This document shows, one piece after another, positions 1 to 7,137 of a stretch of DNA of 17,787 bases. The notes under the pieces are model-generated. The model was given only the letters and a program-made list of their open reading frames with translations, made no database searches and was not told where the DNA came from. This DNA comes from Methanoculleus sp. (GTDB taxonomy: Archaea; Halobacteriota; Methanomicrobia; Methanomicrobiales; Methanoculleaceae), in contig JALNXI010000011.1 in assembly GCA_023230425.1 (NCBI GenBank), positions 1 through 17,787 on the forward strand, in the 5' to 3' direction. The position numbers and the translations under genes were made by a program. Within the stretch, counting starts at the first letter, position 1, and every line of letters starts with the position of its first letter.

Positions 1-733
1 GCTCCCGGAGGTTTCGCTCCGTCGAGCCTTCCCGGACCATGATGTACATCCCCCGGAGGAGTTTCTCTCGCGCCTCGTCTAAGGTTGTGCACTCGTGGTC
101 GCTCCGGACCCCGGCATATATGTAGGCGTTGAGGTCTTTTCCAGAGAGGAATGGCGCATGGCCGTCGATAACCTCGAAGAGGGCCATCTTCGCCCGAAGA
201 TCTTCGTCACCGGCGAGGACGCCGGGGACGTTCATCACCTCGGCAAGCCCGATGACTCCTTCCCTCTTCCGGAACAGGGCGAGATCGTCGGCAGCGAGCA
301 CGGCGCCTCCCAGATCAAGGGGCGTTGCCGGGACACAGGAGGGGAGCATGATCAGGATATCAAGCGGTGTCCGCGTTCCCTCGGTGAGCATATACTCGAT
401 CCCCGGGGCTCCGCAGACGTTGGCGATCTCGTGGGGATCGGCGATCACGGTTGTCGTCCCGTGCGCAAGGACGAGCCGGGCATACTCCGCCGGCGTGAGA
501 AGAGAACTCTCGATGTGGACGTGGGCGTCGATCAGCCCGGGCACCACACGGGCCCCCGCGAGGTCGTACTCCTTCCTCCCACGGTACTCCCCGAGGCCGA
601 CGATGCAGCCGTCCTTGACCGCGAAGTCCACGCGCTCCCACGTGCATGCGAACGGATTGAATACCTCACCGCCGGAGAAGACAGCATCCGCCGGCTCAAG
701 TCCCCGAGCCGCCGCGAGTCCCGTCGGGGTCAG
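1..733 (-). CDS. ade: Adenine deaminase, N-terminal part (runs off left edge)
   Basis: Predicted to deaminate adenine to hypoxanthine in purine salvage, as a metal-dependent amidohydrolase in the cytoplasm. About 244 residues are visible, and the C-terminal part lies outside the window. Motifs in order, numbered from the proposed start: PGLIDAHVHIESS (metal ligands H71, H73), IADPHEIANVCG (H101, E102), GLAEVMNVPG (E165), a GHAP site (H192) and a SDHE site (H213), all in the order typical of Ade. The frame has no ATG, GTG or TTG near its N-terminus: it stays open upstream into the neighbouring gene with none of these. The best start is CTG at 733-731, which overlaps the upstream TGA as CTGA and sits 6 bases after a perfect GGAGGT. 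The first in-frame GTG (residue 35) would remove part of the N-terminal beta domain. Identity is seen clearly in the motifs; the CTG start is inference. Confidence 0.92.
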   Translation of the reverse strand, partial: MTPTGLAAARGLEPADAVFSGGEVFNPFACTWERVDFAVKDGCIVGLGEYRGRKEYDLAGARVVPGLIDAHVHIESSLLTPAEYARLVLAHGTTTVIADPHEIANVCGAPGIEYMLTEGTRTPLDILIMLPSCVPATPLDLGGAVLAADDLALFRKREGVIGLAEVMNVPGVLAGDEDLRAKMALFEVIDGHAPFLSGKDLNAYIYAGVRSDHECTTLDEAREKLLRGMYIMVREGSTERNLRE

Positions 734-1164
734 GCTGCAACCTCCAGGTCGCGGATGACGGATGTCCTCCGCTCGCCGTCGACGAATATGGTCAGAAAGA
801 GTTTGTAGGAACCAGGCTGGAGGTCGACCGGGACCGTGTATTCGTTCTGCCCCCGGTCAAGATCGATATACCGCGCTTCGGAGAAGACCTCGTACTGCTC
901 AAGCGCGCCCACCTCCATGATCGTTACCTGGAGCACAGCGTTCTCAACGGGCCTATCAGTGTTCTCCACAGAGACCCGCAGGGCGTCGCCGCCATAGGTC
1001 ACTTCCTGGAATGCTGTGGAGAGGCACCCGGCAGCCCCGGTGAGGACAACAAGAGCCAGTATCAGAAAACCCACGTATTTGCTGGACATTCGCTTGGAGA
1101 ACCGGAGTATCGCATGCCGTGCCGGCGCGAGCACGGACCATGCGAGGCCTCCGGTACTACCCAT
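730..1164 (-). CDS. Predicted small secreted lipoprotein
   Basis: 144 residues if started at 1164. The sequence MSSKYVGFLILALVVLTGAAGC is a typical lipoprotein signal: a charged start, a hydrophobic stretch, then a lipobox ending in Cys (residue 47 from the long start, 22 from the inner Met). The mature part, about 98 residues, looks like a beta-sandwich of the CARDB or Ig-like kind (SVENTDRPVENAVLQV, LQPGSYKLFLTIFVDG). No specific function is recognised. The start is ambiguous. ATG 1164 has a full GGAGGTGA directly before it and fits a TATA box near 1200. ATG 1089 gives the more normal signal peptide length but lacks a clear ribosome site. The gene ends in a 4-base overlap with ade and is probably its operon partner; a functional link to adenine deaminase is not evident. 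Confidence 0.75.
   Translation of the reverse strand: MGSTGGLAWSVLAPARHAILRFSKRMSSKYVGFLILALVVLTGAAGCLSTAFQEVTYGGDALRVSVENTDRPVENAVLQVTIMEVGALEQYEVFSEARYIDLDRGQNEYTVPVDLQPGSYKLFLTIFVDGERRTSVIRDLEVAA
740..745 (-). promoter_or_regulatory. Shine-Dalgarno site deciding the ade start
   Basis: GGAGGT on the minus strand lies inside the last codons of the lipoprotein gene. It is separated by 6 bases from the CTG that overlaps that gene's TGA. The spacing is ideal for initiation at this CTG and suggests translational coupling of ade to the upstream gene. Confidence 0.65.
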
Positions 1165-1194
1165 TCACCTCCATTCATTCACAATTTTGATTGT

Positions 1195-1206
1195 TATTAT
1201 TAAAAG
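1195..1206 (-). promoter_or_regulatory. TATA-type promoter for the lipoprotein-ade operon
   Basis: The AT-rich stretch CTTTTAATAATAAC on the minus strand is centred near 1200, about 25 bases before a start of transcription near 1174. That would give a leader of about 10 bases carrying GGAGGTGA before ATG 1164. Assigned by position and composition only. Confidence 0.5.
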
Positions 1207-1470
1207 GTTGTGAAAAAAACGGGCATTGCAAAAGTTTCCGATTCCCGGCCGTTCCGGCGATTGCGACTCCTATCCTCCCGGGCTGTATATCCAAGGGCCT
1301 GCGGTACCCGGTCCTGAAGAGGCCTGCCTCTCGCCCGGGCGCGATGGCCATGGGAAAGCCGTGTCGGGGTGTGATGAACGGGGCGCCGGGAGTCTTTCGG
1401 TACAGGAACCTGACCGGTTTTCATGAAAAAGCGGTAAAATGTTGAATGGTGGACTCTATGATTTATGAAA
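1207..1470. other. Intergenic region between divergent genes
   Basis: The 343 bases between the divergent starts at 1164 and 1508 hold the two TATA-type elements at either end. The central part (about 1215-1430) is GC-rich, and its only reading frames are short and unlike any family I recognise. No RNA gene or convincing repeat was seen in it. Confidence 0.5.
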
Positions 1471-1480
1471 ATATTTAATA
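1471..1480 (+). promoter_or_regulatory. TATA-type promoter of the M48 protease gene
   Basis: ATATTTAATA is centred about 32 bases before ATG 1508 in an otherwise GC-rich genome. Transcription would start near 1501, leaving at most a very short leader. The absence of a ribosome site before the ATG is consistent with a leaderless or near-leaderless mRNA. Confidence 0.5.
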
Positions 1481-1507
1481 TGACATGCCAATTATAATAA
1501 GATCAGA

Positions 1508-2239
1508 ATGGGTGAGGCCGACAACAACTCCCGCCTATACCGAATATTCCGGGAGCTCCAGGAGAAAGGGCTGATCGGGCGCAGGAGAAGGCTGGTGGAG
1601 TGCCCCTTCATCTTCTCCATGCAGGGCTGCCCGGCGCTCAACTGCATCCGCTACCGGCGTGCCTTCTACGACAGGTATCTCTCCCGGGCCAGTGATGACA
1701 CCCTCCGGTTCGTGCTGCTCCACGAGGAGGGGCATATCAGGAAGGGCTCTCCCCTCCTCTCCGTCCTCCCGGCCCTCCCGGTTCTTCCGTATCTCCTGCT
1801 GCTCCGCTATCCTCCTATCGATTCGCTGTTGCCGGTGGTCCTGCCATCCCTGCAGGCGGGGGGTCTTCCCATTGCAAAGTTAGCCTCCATCGCCCTCCTC
1901 CTCCTGACCGTCGTCTTCGCCTACCGGGCCTACTATCGCCGCGCGTACGACGAGGAGTTCACTGCCGACCGGTACGCGGCAGAGGTGATGAAGCTCTGCT
2001 ACCGGGTCAGGGACCCTGGAGCCCTCCTCCAGAACCTGCTCTCCGGGCTGCGGACCGCGGCGTCAGCCTCACGTAGTAGGAGGTCTGGCCATCTCTATCA
2101 GGTGATTCCCGGGTTCATCCGTTCCGAGCCCGACTACAGGCCATCCATATCCGAGCGTGTACAGAGAGTCCGGGAAGCAACAGGTCCGGGAGGCGAGAAT
2201 TCCTCTGTACGCCACGGAGGTAGCAGCCTCTCCCGCTGA
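1508..2239 (+). CDS. M48-type membrane zinc metalloprotease
   Basis: 243 residues. LLHEEGHI (HEEGH at 72-76) is an HExxH zinc site. A second cluster, DEEFTADRYAAEV (about 148-160), supplies the expected third ligand (E149 or E150) and the ExxxD motif of M48 peptidases. Two hydrophobic segments (about 82-99 and 124-139) separate the two parts of the active site, as in HtpX/Ste24-like proteins. PSISERVQRV near the C-terminus matches the usual M48 ending, a Pro followed by ERV/ERI. The zinc site and membrane hairpin are seen directly; a role in membrane protein quality control is inferred from the family. A cysteine-bearing segment before the catalytic site (CPFIFSMQGCPALNC, 32-46) is unusual. 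The last 20 or so residues are low-complexity. It stands alone with its own promoter. Confidence 0.82.
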   Translation: MGEADNNSRLYRIFRELQEKGLIGRRRRLVECPFIFSMQGCPALNCIRYRRAFYDRYLSRASDDTLRFVLLHEEGHIRKGSPLLSVLPALPVLPYLLLLRYPPIDSLLPVVLPSLQAGGLPIAKLASIALLLLTVVFAYRAYYRRAYDEEFTADRYAAEVMKLCYRVRDPGALLQNLLSGLRTAASASRSRRSGHLYQVIPGFIRSEPDYRPSISERVQRVREATGPGGENSSVRHGGSSLSR

Positions 2240-2371
2240 TGCCTGCTCTTCTCTAGTGCAACGATTCCCAATTACCGGCACTCTCAACGGAGGAGAAGTA
2301 TTGATCTTTTTTCACACTATCCGGGGGTTTGCATCCCGGGAGACGGCTTGTCCCCGGTATCCCCACGTACT

Positions 2372-2393
2372 GCCCCCCTCCGGAGGCGGGGGC
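2372..2393 (+). terminator. GC-rich hairpin with short T tail (possible terminator)
   Basis: GCCCCC at 2372-2377 can pair with GGGGGC at 2388-2393, and the interior contains the palindrome CCTCCGGAGG. TTT follows at once. It lies about 130 bases after the protease stop, so it could help end that transcript or simply be a structured repeat. Confidence 0.35.
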
Positions 2394-2560
2394 TTTGTGG
2401 AGGAACATACGGGTACCCGCCTGCGGGGAGGGGGTTACAGGCAGATGGCAATCCCCGGGGAAGAACCAGTTTCTAGCCGATTTTTCCCGGTCTTTCGGGA
2501 AACCGGCTTCGACACCGCTCCCGGGGCACGGCTTCCCACGGGTATCGCCATGACTGCCCT

Positions 2561-2645
2561 CGCCCCCGGGAGGGGGCGGGGGAGGAGCGCGAAGCGCGGG
2601 CGGGGGGGGGGGACGGAGGGGAGCGCTCCGTGGGGGAGGGGGACG
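2561..2645 (+). repeat. G-rich tract with clustered perfect hairpins
   Basis: Within 85 bases there are three structures. CGCCCCC-GGGA-GGGGGCG has a 7-base stem (2561-2578). GCGC-GAA-GCGC lies at 2587-2597. ACGGAG/CTCCGT (2613-2618 with 2626-2631) overlaps the palindrome GGAGCGCTCC. An 11-G run lies at 2602-2612, with further G5 runs nearby, giving strong G-quadruplex potential on the plus strand. It may be an interspersed intergenic repeat of the genome, but only one copy is visible here. Confidence 0.6.
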
Positions 2646-2843
2646 AAGGCCAGATATGGTCGGTTATTTTGGAATCGATGCACTAGCACCCAGGAGCCCG
2701 GACGAACTTAAGATGGACAGCCGATGCCTTCCCGCACCCGCTCCTCTGCACCCGGGAGGATTTGCTGGCAGATACAAGTTGAATTTATCATCAAGAGTGC
2801 CCGGGCTATCGGAATGCAGAACATACATCGCATATGCACAGCA

Positions 2844-2855
2844 TCATAAAAATAG
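2844..2855 (+). promoter_or_regulatory. TATA-type promoter of the chemosensory operon
   Basis: CATAAAAATAGG lies about 45 bases before the GTG start of the ParA gene. Initiation would fall near 2875. The resulting leader carries GAGGT (2880-2884), 8 bases before GTG 2893. Confidence 0.5.
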
Positions 2856-2892
2856 GTTTAAGAACCCCCATTCCAAATAGAGGTATCGAGGG

Positions 2893-3774
2893 GTGCTGGA
2901 TATCACAATTGTAGCGTTTGCCCACCACAAAGGTGGCACGGGAAAGACGACATCATGCCTCAACGTCGCAGGATACCTCCAGAAAAACGGAAAAAGTGTT
3001 CTGGTGGTAGACTGCGACCCGCAGGCCAATGCCACAACGGGGCTCGGGGTTAATCCCAATACCCTTGAACTGAGCATGTACGATCTCTTCATGAGCACGT
3101 TTGAAGGCTTTCCTGACGTCGTGATCAACGATATCATCGTCCCCACGGCATCAGGGATCGATCTTGCTCCGGCAACCCTGGACCTTGTGGGGGTTGAGCC
3201 CTATCTCTACGGTATCGAGGACAGGGCAGGGCTGCTCAAGGCGGCGCTCGCCCGGGTGAGAGGCACTTACGACTTCATCCTGATCGATACACCCCCAAGC
3301 ATGGGCCAGTTCGTCATCAACGGCCTCATCGCGGCGGACCACACCATCGTCACCCTCGATCCCGGCACCTTCGCCCTCAAAGGCATGGAAGCCTTATCGA
3401 CGGTCTTTGGCGACATCAGGGAGATGCTCGGAGAGGATGTCACCGCAGATTTCGCCATTCTGACCCGCTGGAAGGGTCTGGATGAACGGGCAGCCGGAAC
3501 AGGCGGCCTCGCACTCTTCCTGAAACGGATCTTCTCACCCGGCCCCTCCGCCGAAGAAGGGAGGGAGAGAGAACGGCTGAAGACGTTTGAGGCCGAGGTC
3601 AGGAAAGCGTTCAAACAGGTATTCATAGTCCCTTACTCACCTGCAATCTACGAAACACAGCAACAGGGACTTCCCATCTCCCACTACGCACCCGAGAGCG
3701 ACGCCGGCAGAGAATACCGGGCAATAACTACTGCGCTTCTGGAACTGGACGAGAAGCATGAGAAGGATGTGTAA
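2893..3774 (+). CDS. ParA/MinD-type ATPase of chemosensory operon
   Basis: 293 residues, starting at GTG with GAGGT 8 bases upstream. HHKGGTGKTT holds the deviant Walker A with signature lysine K13 and phosphate-binding K18. VLVVDCDPQAN (D40) is the switch I/A' motif, and FILIDTPPS (D132) is Walker B. These make it a ParA-family ATPase expected to dimerise with ATP and bind nonspecific DNA or a partner. About residues 200-245 form a charged, helix-prone insertion (AEEGRERERLKTFEAEVRKA) between the usual TR and VP segments. There is no ParB or plasmid context. The gene ends 3 bases before a soluble chemoreceptor gene and heads a receptor-CheW-CheR run. By analogy with ParC of Vibrio and PpfA of Rhodobacter, a role in positioning or partitioning the chemosensory cluster is inferred. 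The family assignment is firm and the role is not. Confidence 0.85.
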   Translation: MLDITIVAFAHHKGGTGKTTSCLNVAGYLQKNGKSVLVVDCDPQANATTGLGVNPNTLELSMYDLFMSTFEGFPDVVINDIIVPTASGIDLAPATLDLVGVEPYLYGIEDRAGLLKAALARVRGTYDFILIDTPPSMGQFVINGLIAADHTIVTLDPGTFALKGMEALSTVFGDIREMLGEDVTADFAILTRWKGLDERAAGTGGLALFLKRIFSPGPSAEEGRERERLKTFEAEVRKAFKQVFIVPYSPAIYETQQQGLPISHYAPESDAGREYRAITTALLELDEKHEKDV

Positions 3775-3777
3775 TTA

Positions 3778-6618
3778 ATGATCGATAGACCTGGAAGAAA
3801 AGCATTATTTACCGGGCCGGTTGTGCCGGGTACGACAGGACATGAACAGGGGGCGGCGGTGCTGCCCCAGGCGATCGAGGCTGCACTCCATGCGGGGATC
3901 AGCGGCGACGGCTCCGCGAGGATCGACCTTGCCGGCGTTCCGGAGATGTTCCGGCCCCTGGCCGTCTCGATCAATGCACTGCTTGAGAAGAAGGAGGAAG
4001 AGAAGCAGGCCCTCAAGAGCCGGCTGGAGGAGGCCAGAACGCTTCTGAAGGGATCCGATACGATCATCGAGCAGAACCCGATGCCCATCCTGATCGTCGA
4101 CCCGCAGTTCAGGATCACGGCCGCAAACACCGCCTATGCCGATATGAGCGGGATCCCGAAGGACCAGCTGCCCGGTAGAAGCCTGAGAGACTTCAAGATA
4201 GCATCGCAGAAGGGTTCCGGCCTCCGGCAGGCGGTCCAGGAGAAGAAGCGGGCGTATGCCGAAGTCGTCGTCGAACTCCCCTCGGGCACCCATACGCTCG
4301 AGCAGTACGGCATCCCTCTTCTTGACGGGGAAAATGCGGTCGAGAGCATCCTCATCGTCTATAACGATATCACCCGGCAGCGGGAAGAGGAGAACGAGAT
4401 CCAGCGGATGCAGCGCCGTGTCGACACGATGATCAAGCAGAACCCGCTTGCGATCGCAACCCTCCGCCCGGACAAGAGCCGGATTGATATCAACGACGAG
4501 TATGCCCGGATGTGGCGGGGGACGCGCGAAGAGACCCTTGCAAAGAAACTCTACGACTACGATATCACCATCCTTGAGGGCGAACACTTCTACGCCTGCT
4601 ACGAGACGAAGAAGCTCGCACGGACCGACGTCATGGTCAAGTGGCCCGACGGCGTGAAGAAATACCTCACCTTAAACGCCATCCCGATCCTGGATGCAAA
4701 GGGCGATATCGAGATGGCCTTCTACGTCTGGAACGACTGGACCAACCTCCAGGAGAAGCAGGAGGAAGTCAAGAAGACCGAGCACCGGGTGGAGGCGATG
4801 ATCAAGCAGAACCCGCTCGCGATCGCGACACTCCGCCCGGACAAGAGCCGGATCGACATCAACGACGAGTATGCCCGGATGTGGCGGGGAACGCGCGAAG
4901 AGACCCTTGCAAAGAAACTCTACGACTACGACATCACCATCCTTGAGGGCGACCACTTCTACGCCTGCTATGAGACGAAGAAGCTCGCACGGACCGACGT
5001 CATGGTTAAGTGGCCCGACGGCGTGAAGAAATACCTCACCTTAAACGCCATCCCGATCCTGGATGCAAAGGGCGATATCGAGATGGCCTTCTACGTCTGG
5101 AACGACTGGACCGAGCAGCAGATGAAGATGGAGGAGATCCAGGAACTTCAGGAACGGACAGGGGTGATGATCCAGGAGAATCCGATGCCCATCCTCCTCT
5201 GGAACCCGGACATGACCCTGAAGATGGCGAACAAGACGTTCCTGAAACTCACGGGGTACACTGAAGATCAGGCGTCGCAGCTTACCGCTCGCGACTTCAA
5301 ATACACCTCCCAGTCGGGACAGGGGGCTCTAGATGCCATCCGGACCCGGCAGGCAAACCGCGGTGAGGCCACGCTGGAGTTCCCGGCCGGCACCTATACC
5401 GTCGAGCGCTACAACATCCCGCTTCTCGACCGTGCCGGCAACGTAGACTCTGTACTCACCGTCTACAACGATGTCACCGAGCAGCGGGAGAGAGAGGATC
5501 AGGTCAGGAGCTTGATGGAGACCGCAAAGCGGGAGGGCGAGAGACTCGCAAAGAGCGCCGAAGGACTCGGAACCGCACTCGCCGCCATGGCAAAGGGCGA
5601 TCTGACAGCGTTTGTAGACGCAGAATCCGGCGACCCGCTCCTGAAGGTGAAGGGTGACTACAACGCTTCGCTGACCGCCATCCGCTCGCTCCTCGCTGAG
5701 GTGGCAAGGGCGGCCCACCAGGTTGATATGACCACAAAGGAGGTCAGCAAGAGTTCCGATGAGATTATCCGGGCCACGGAGCAGGTCGCTATCTCGACGC
5801 AGCGGTCGTCGGAGGATGCACGGCGCCAGCTTGACAAGATCGAGGAGATCGGGAAGGATGTCAACGACCTCTCGGCGTCCATCGAGGAGATAGCAAGCAC
5901 GTCGCAGGAAGTCATGGAGCATGCCTCGAAAGCGTCGAAGGAGGGGAACGAAGCGGCTTCCCTCGGCGAAGTCGCGGCGAAGAAGATGCTCCTCGTCGAG
6001 GAGATCTCCAAACAGACCGTGAACGAGATCAGCACCCTCAACAACCAGATGCGGGAGATCAACAACATCGTCAAGTTGATCACCGACATCGCCAACCAGA
6101 CCAACCTTCTTGCGCTCAACGCAGCAATTGAGGCCGCCCGCGCCGGGGAGCACGGCCGCGGGTTTGCCGTCGTCGCCGGCGAGATCAGGAACCTTGCCGG
6201 CGAATCCAAGCGGGCGAGCCAGGATATCGAGGACCTGATCCGGTCGATCCAGGCAAGCACCGATAAGACTGCAGGCTCTATGCAGGCGTCCCACCAGGAG
6301 ATCCAGGCGGGCATCGAGAGCGTCAACAAGGTCATCGTGGGCTTAAACCGGATCGTCAACGGCGTGGAGGTCGTCGCCCACGGCATCACCGAGATAACGA
6401 AGGCCACCGAAGACCAGGCAGGCTCCACCAACAACGTCATGCAGAAGATGGACGAGTCCACGCACATGACCAAGGAGAGCCTGGACCGCACCGAGGATAT
6501 GGCGGCACTCGCGGAAGAGGTCAGCGCGTCAACCCAGGAGGTCGGGAGCGCATCGCACGAACTGGCAGGTATGGCTGAACAGCTCGAGAAGGTCATGAAA
6601 CAGTTCAAGCTGAACTGA
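3778..6618 (+). CDS. Soluble methyl-accepting chemoreceptor with four PAS modules
   Basis: 946 residues with no transmembrane segment, so cytoplasmic. Order: a short N-terminal part with a HAMP-like and coiled-coil stretch (about 30-95); PAS1 (about 98-205); PAS2 (218-322); PAS3 (341-445); PAS4 (464-570); a HAMP-like linker with AAMAKGDL (about 590-645); then the signalling domain. The receptor tip, about 768-815, carries NQTNLLALNAAIEAARAGE and GRGFAVVAGEIRNLAGES, which are near-invariant in MCPs. PAS2 and PAS3 differ at one residue (E to D). PAS1 and PAS4 resemble each other (NPMPIL, IPLLD, VYNDVT/I) and flank the pair. The C-terminus ends KQFKLN and has no aromatic CheR/CheB-tethering pentapeptide. 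The start follows the ParA stop by 3 bases, with AAGGAT upstream. The signal sensed is unknown; heme, flavin or a small metabolite are all possible. Confidence 0.93.
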   Translation: MIDRPGRKALFTGPVVPGTTGHEQGAAVLPQAIEAALHAGISGDGSARIDLAGVPEMFRPLAVSINALLEKKEEEKQALKSRLEEARTLLKGSDTIIEQNPMPILIVDPQFRITAANTAYADMSGIPKDQLPGRSLRDFKIASQKGSGLRQAVQEKKRAYAEVVVELPSGTHTLEQYGIPLLDGENAVESILIVYNDITRQREEENEIQRMQRRVDTMIKQNPLAIATLRPDKSRIDINDEYARMWRGTREETLAKKLYDYDITILEGEHFYACYETKKLARTDVMVKWPDGVKKYLTLNAIPILDAKGDIEMAFYVWNDWTNLQEKQEEVKKTEHRVEAMIKQNPLAIATLRPDKSRIDINDEYARMWRGTREETLAKKLYDYDITILEGDHFYACYETKKLARTDVMVKWPDGVKKYLTLNAIPILDAKGDIEMAFYVWNDWTEQQMKMEEIQELQERTGVMIQENPMPILLWNPDMTLKMANKTFLKLTGYTEDQASQLTARDFKYTSQSGQGALDAIRTRQANRGEATLEFPAGTYTVERYNIPLLDRAGNVDSVLTVYNDVTEQREREDQVRSLMETAKREGERLAKSAEGLGTALAAMAKGDLTAFVDAESGDPLLKVKGDYNASLTAIRSLLAEVARAAHQVDMTTKEVSKSSDEIIRATEQVAISTQRSSEDARRQLDKIEEIGKDVNDLSASIEEIASTSQEVMEHASKASKEGNEAASLGEVAAKKMLLVEEISKQTVNEISTLNNQMREINNIVKLITDIANQTNLLALNAAIEAARAGEHGRGFAVVAGEIRNLAGESKRASQDIEDLIRSIQASTDKTAGSMQASHQEIQAGIESVNKVIVGLNRIVNGVEVVAHGITEITKATEDQAGSTNNVMQKMDESTHMTKESLDRTEDMAALAEEVSASTQEVGSASHELAGMAEQLEKVMKQFKLN
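4429..4743 (+). repeat. PAS-coding direct repeat, copy 1
   Basis: This 315-base unit encodes receptor residues 218-322. It recurs at 4798-5112 (period 369 bases, 123 codons). I count 10 mismatches, about 97% identity; nine are silent and one changes Glu to Asp. The 54-base linkers after the two copies are unrelated. Confidence 0.95.
4798..5112 (+). repeat. PAS-coding direct repeat, copy 2
   Basis: Second copy of the 315-base unit, encoding residues 341-445. The identity ends sharply at both module borders, so the duplicated piece is exactly one PAS module without its linker. That favours gene conversion or strong constraint over an unselected recent tandem duplication. Confidence 0.95.
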
Positions 6619-6628
6619 GGGGGAGACG

Positions 6629-7108
6629 ATGGCAGCATCCGTAGATGTGGTGGAGTTCCAGCTTGGGAATGAACACTACGCGCTGGATATCCAGATAGCA
6701 CGGGAGATCGTGGAGATGATGCCGATCACTCCCCTCCCCCGCGCTCCCCGATACCTTGCGGGCATCATCAACCTGCGAGGCGAGATCACGAACATCATCG
6801 ACCTCAGAGACCTCCTCGGACTCCCCGAATCCGGGGGTGTCGAGAACCGGAAGATCGTCGTACTGATGCCGGATGTGGCGGGCGGGTCGAACCTGGGGAT
6901 CATCGTCGATGATGTTCACAGTGTCATCTCGGTTCGGGATGAGCAGATTGAACGCATCAATGACGGTATTACGTCATCGATCAGCGATTATGTCAAAGCG
7001 ATCATCAAGATAGGGAACGATAGCGACGGGAAAGCAAAGACCCTTATCATCTGGCTCGACGTCCAGAAAGTGGTCAGCGATCTCGGACACTACCAGAACA
7101 CTCTGTAA
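6629..7108 (+). CDS. cheW: CheW-type adaptor
   Basis: 159 residues, starting at ATG with GGGGGAG just upstream, 10 bases after the receptor stop. VEFQLGNEHYALDIQIAREIVEM (7-30) and RAPRYLAGIINLRGEITNIIDLRDLLGL (about 38-65, with the conserved NLRG at 48-51) are the hallmarks of the CheW fold. It bridges chemoreceptors to the CheA kinase in the cytoplasm. No CheA is encoded in the window, so the partner must be elsewhere or absent. Its position directly behind the receptor suggests a dedicated adaptor for it. Confidence 0.94.
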   Translation: MAASVDVVEFQLGNEHYALDIQIAREIVEMMPITPLPRAPRYLAGIINLRGEITNIIDLRDLLGLPESGGVENRKIVVLMPDVAGGSNLGIIVDDVHSVISVRDEQIERINDGITSSISDYVKAIIKIGNDSDGKAKTLIIWLDVQKVVSDLGHYQNTL

Positions 7109-7137
7109 GCCAACACCCGGCGAGAGAAGAGTACCCC

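Larger units (their letters stand above)
2240..2892. other. Long noncoding region with hairpins and G-tracts
   Basis: The 650 bases hold no supported gene. The open frames here are short, low-complexity and unlike known proteins. The first half has a strong hairpin (2372-2393). The middle (about 2561-2650) is extremely G-rich on the plus strand, with several perfect hairpins. The last 60 bases hold the promoter and ribosome site of the ParA gene. Confidence 0.6.

Noticed and set aside
95..808. A 237-codon plus-strand frame at the left edge
   Set aside because: The minus strand encodes unmistakable adenine deaminase motifs across the same bases.
2157..2711. A 184-codon plus-strand frame overlapping the end of the protease gene
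   Set aside because: Its product is Gly/Arg/Pro low complexity driven by the G-rich tract; no family resemblance.
2893..3774. ParA considered as evidence of a plasmid or integrated element
   Set aside because: No parB, origin iterons or integrase nearby, and the gene is tightly joined to chemosensory genes.
5658..6701. A 347-codon minus-strand open frame opposite the receptor signalling domain
   Set aside because: Ser- and Ala-rich mirror of the MCP helical region, with no domain of its own.
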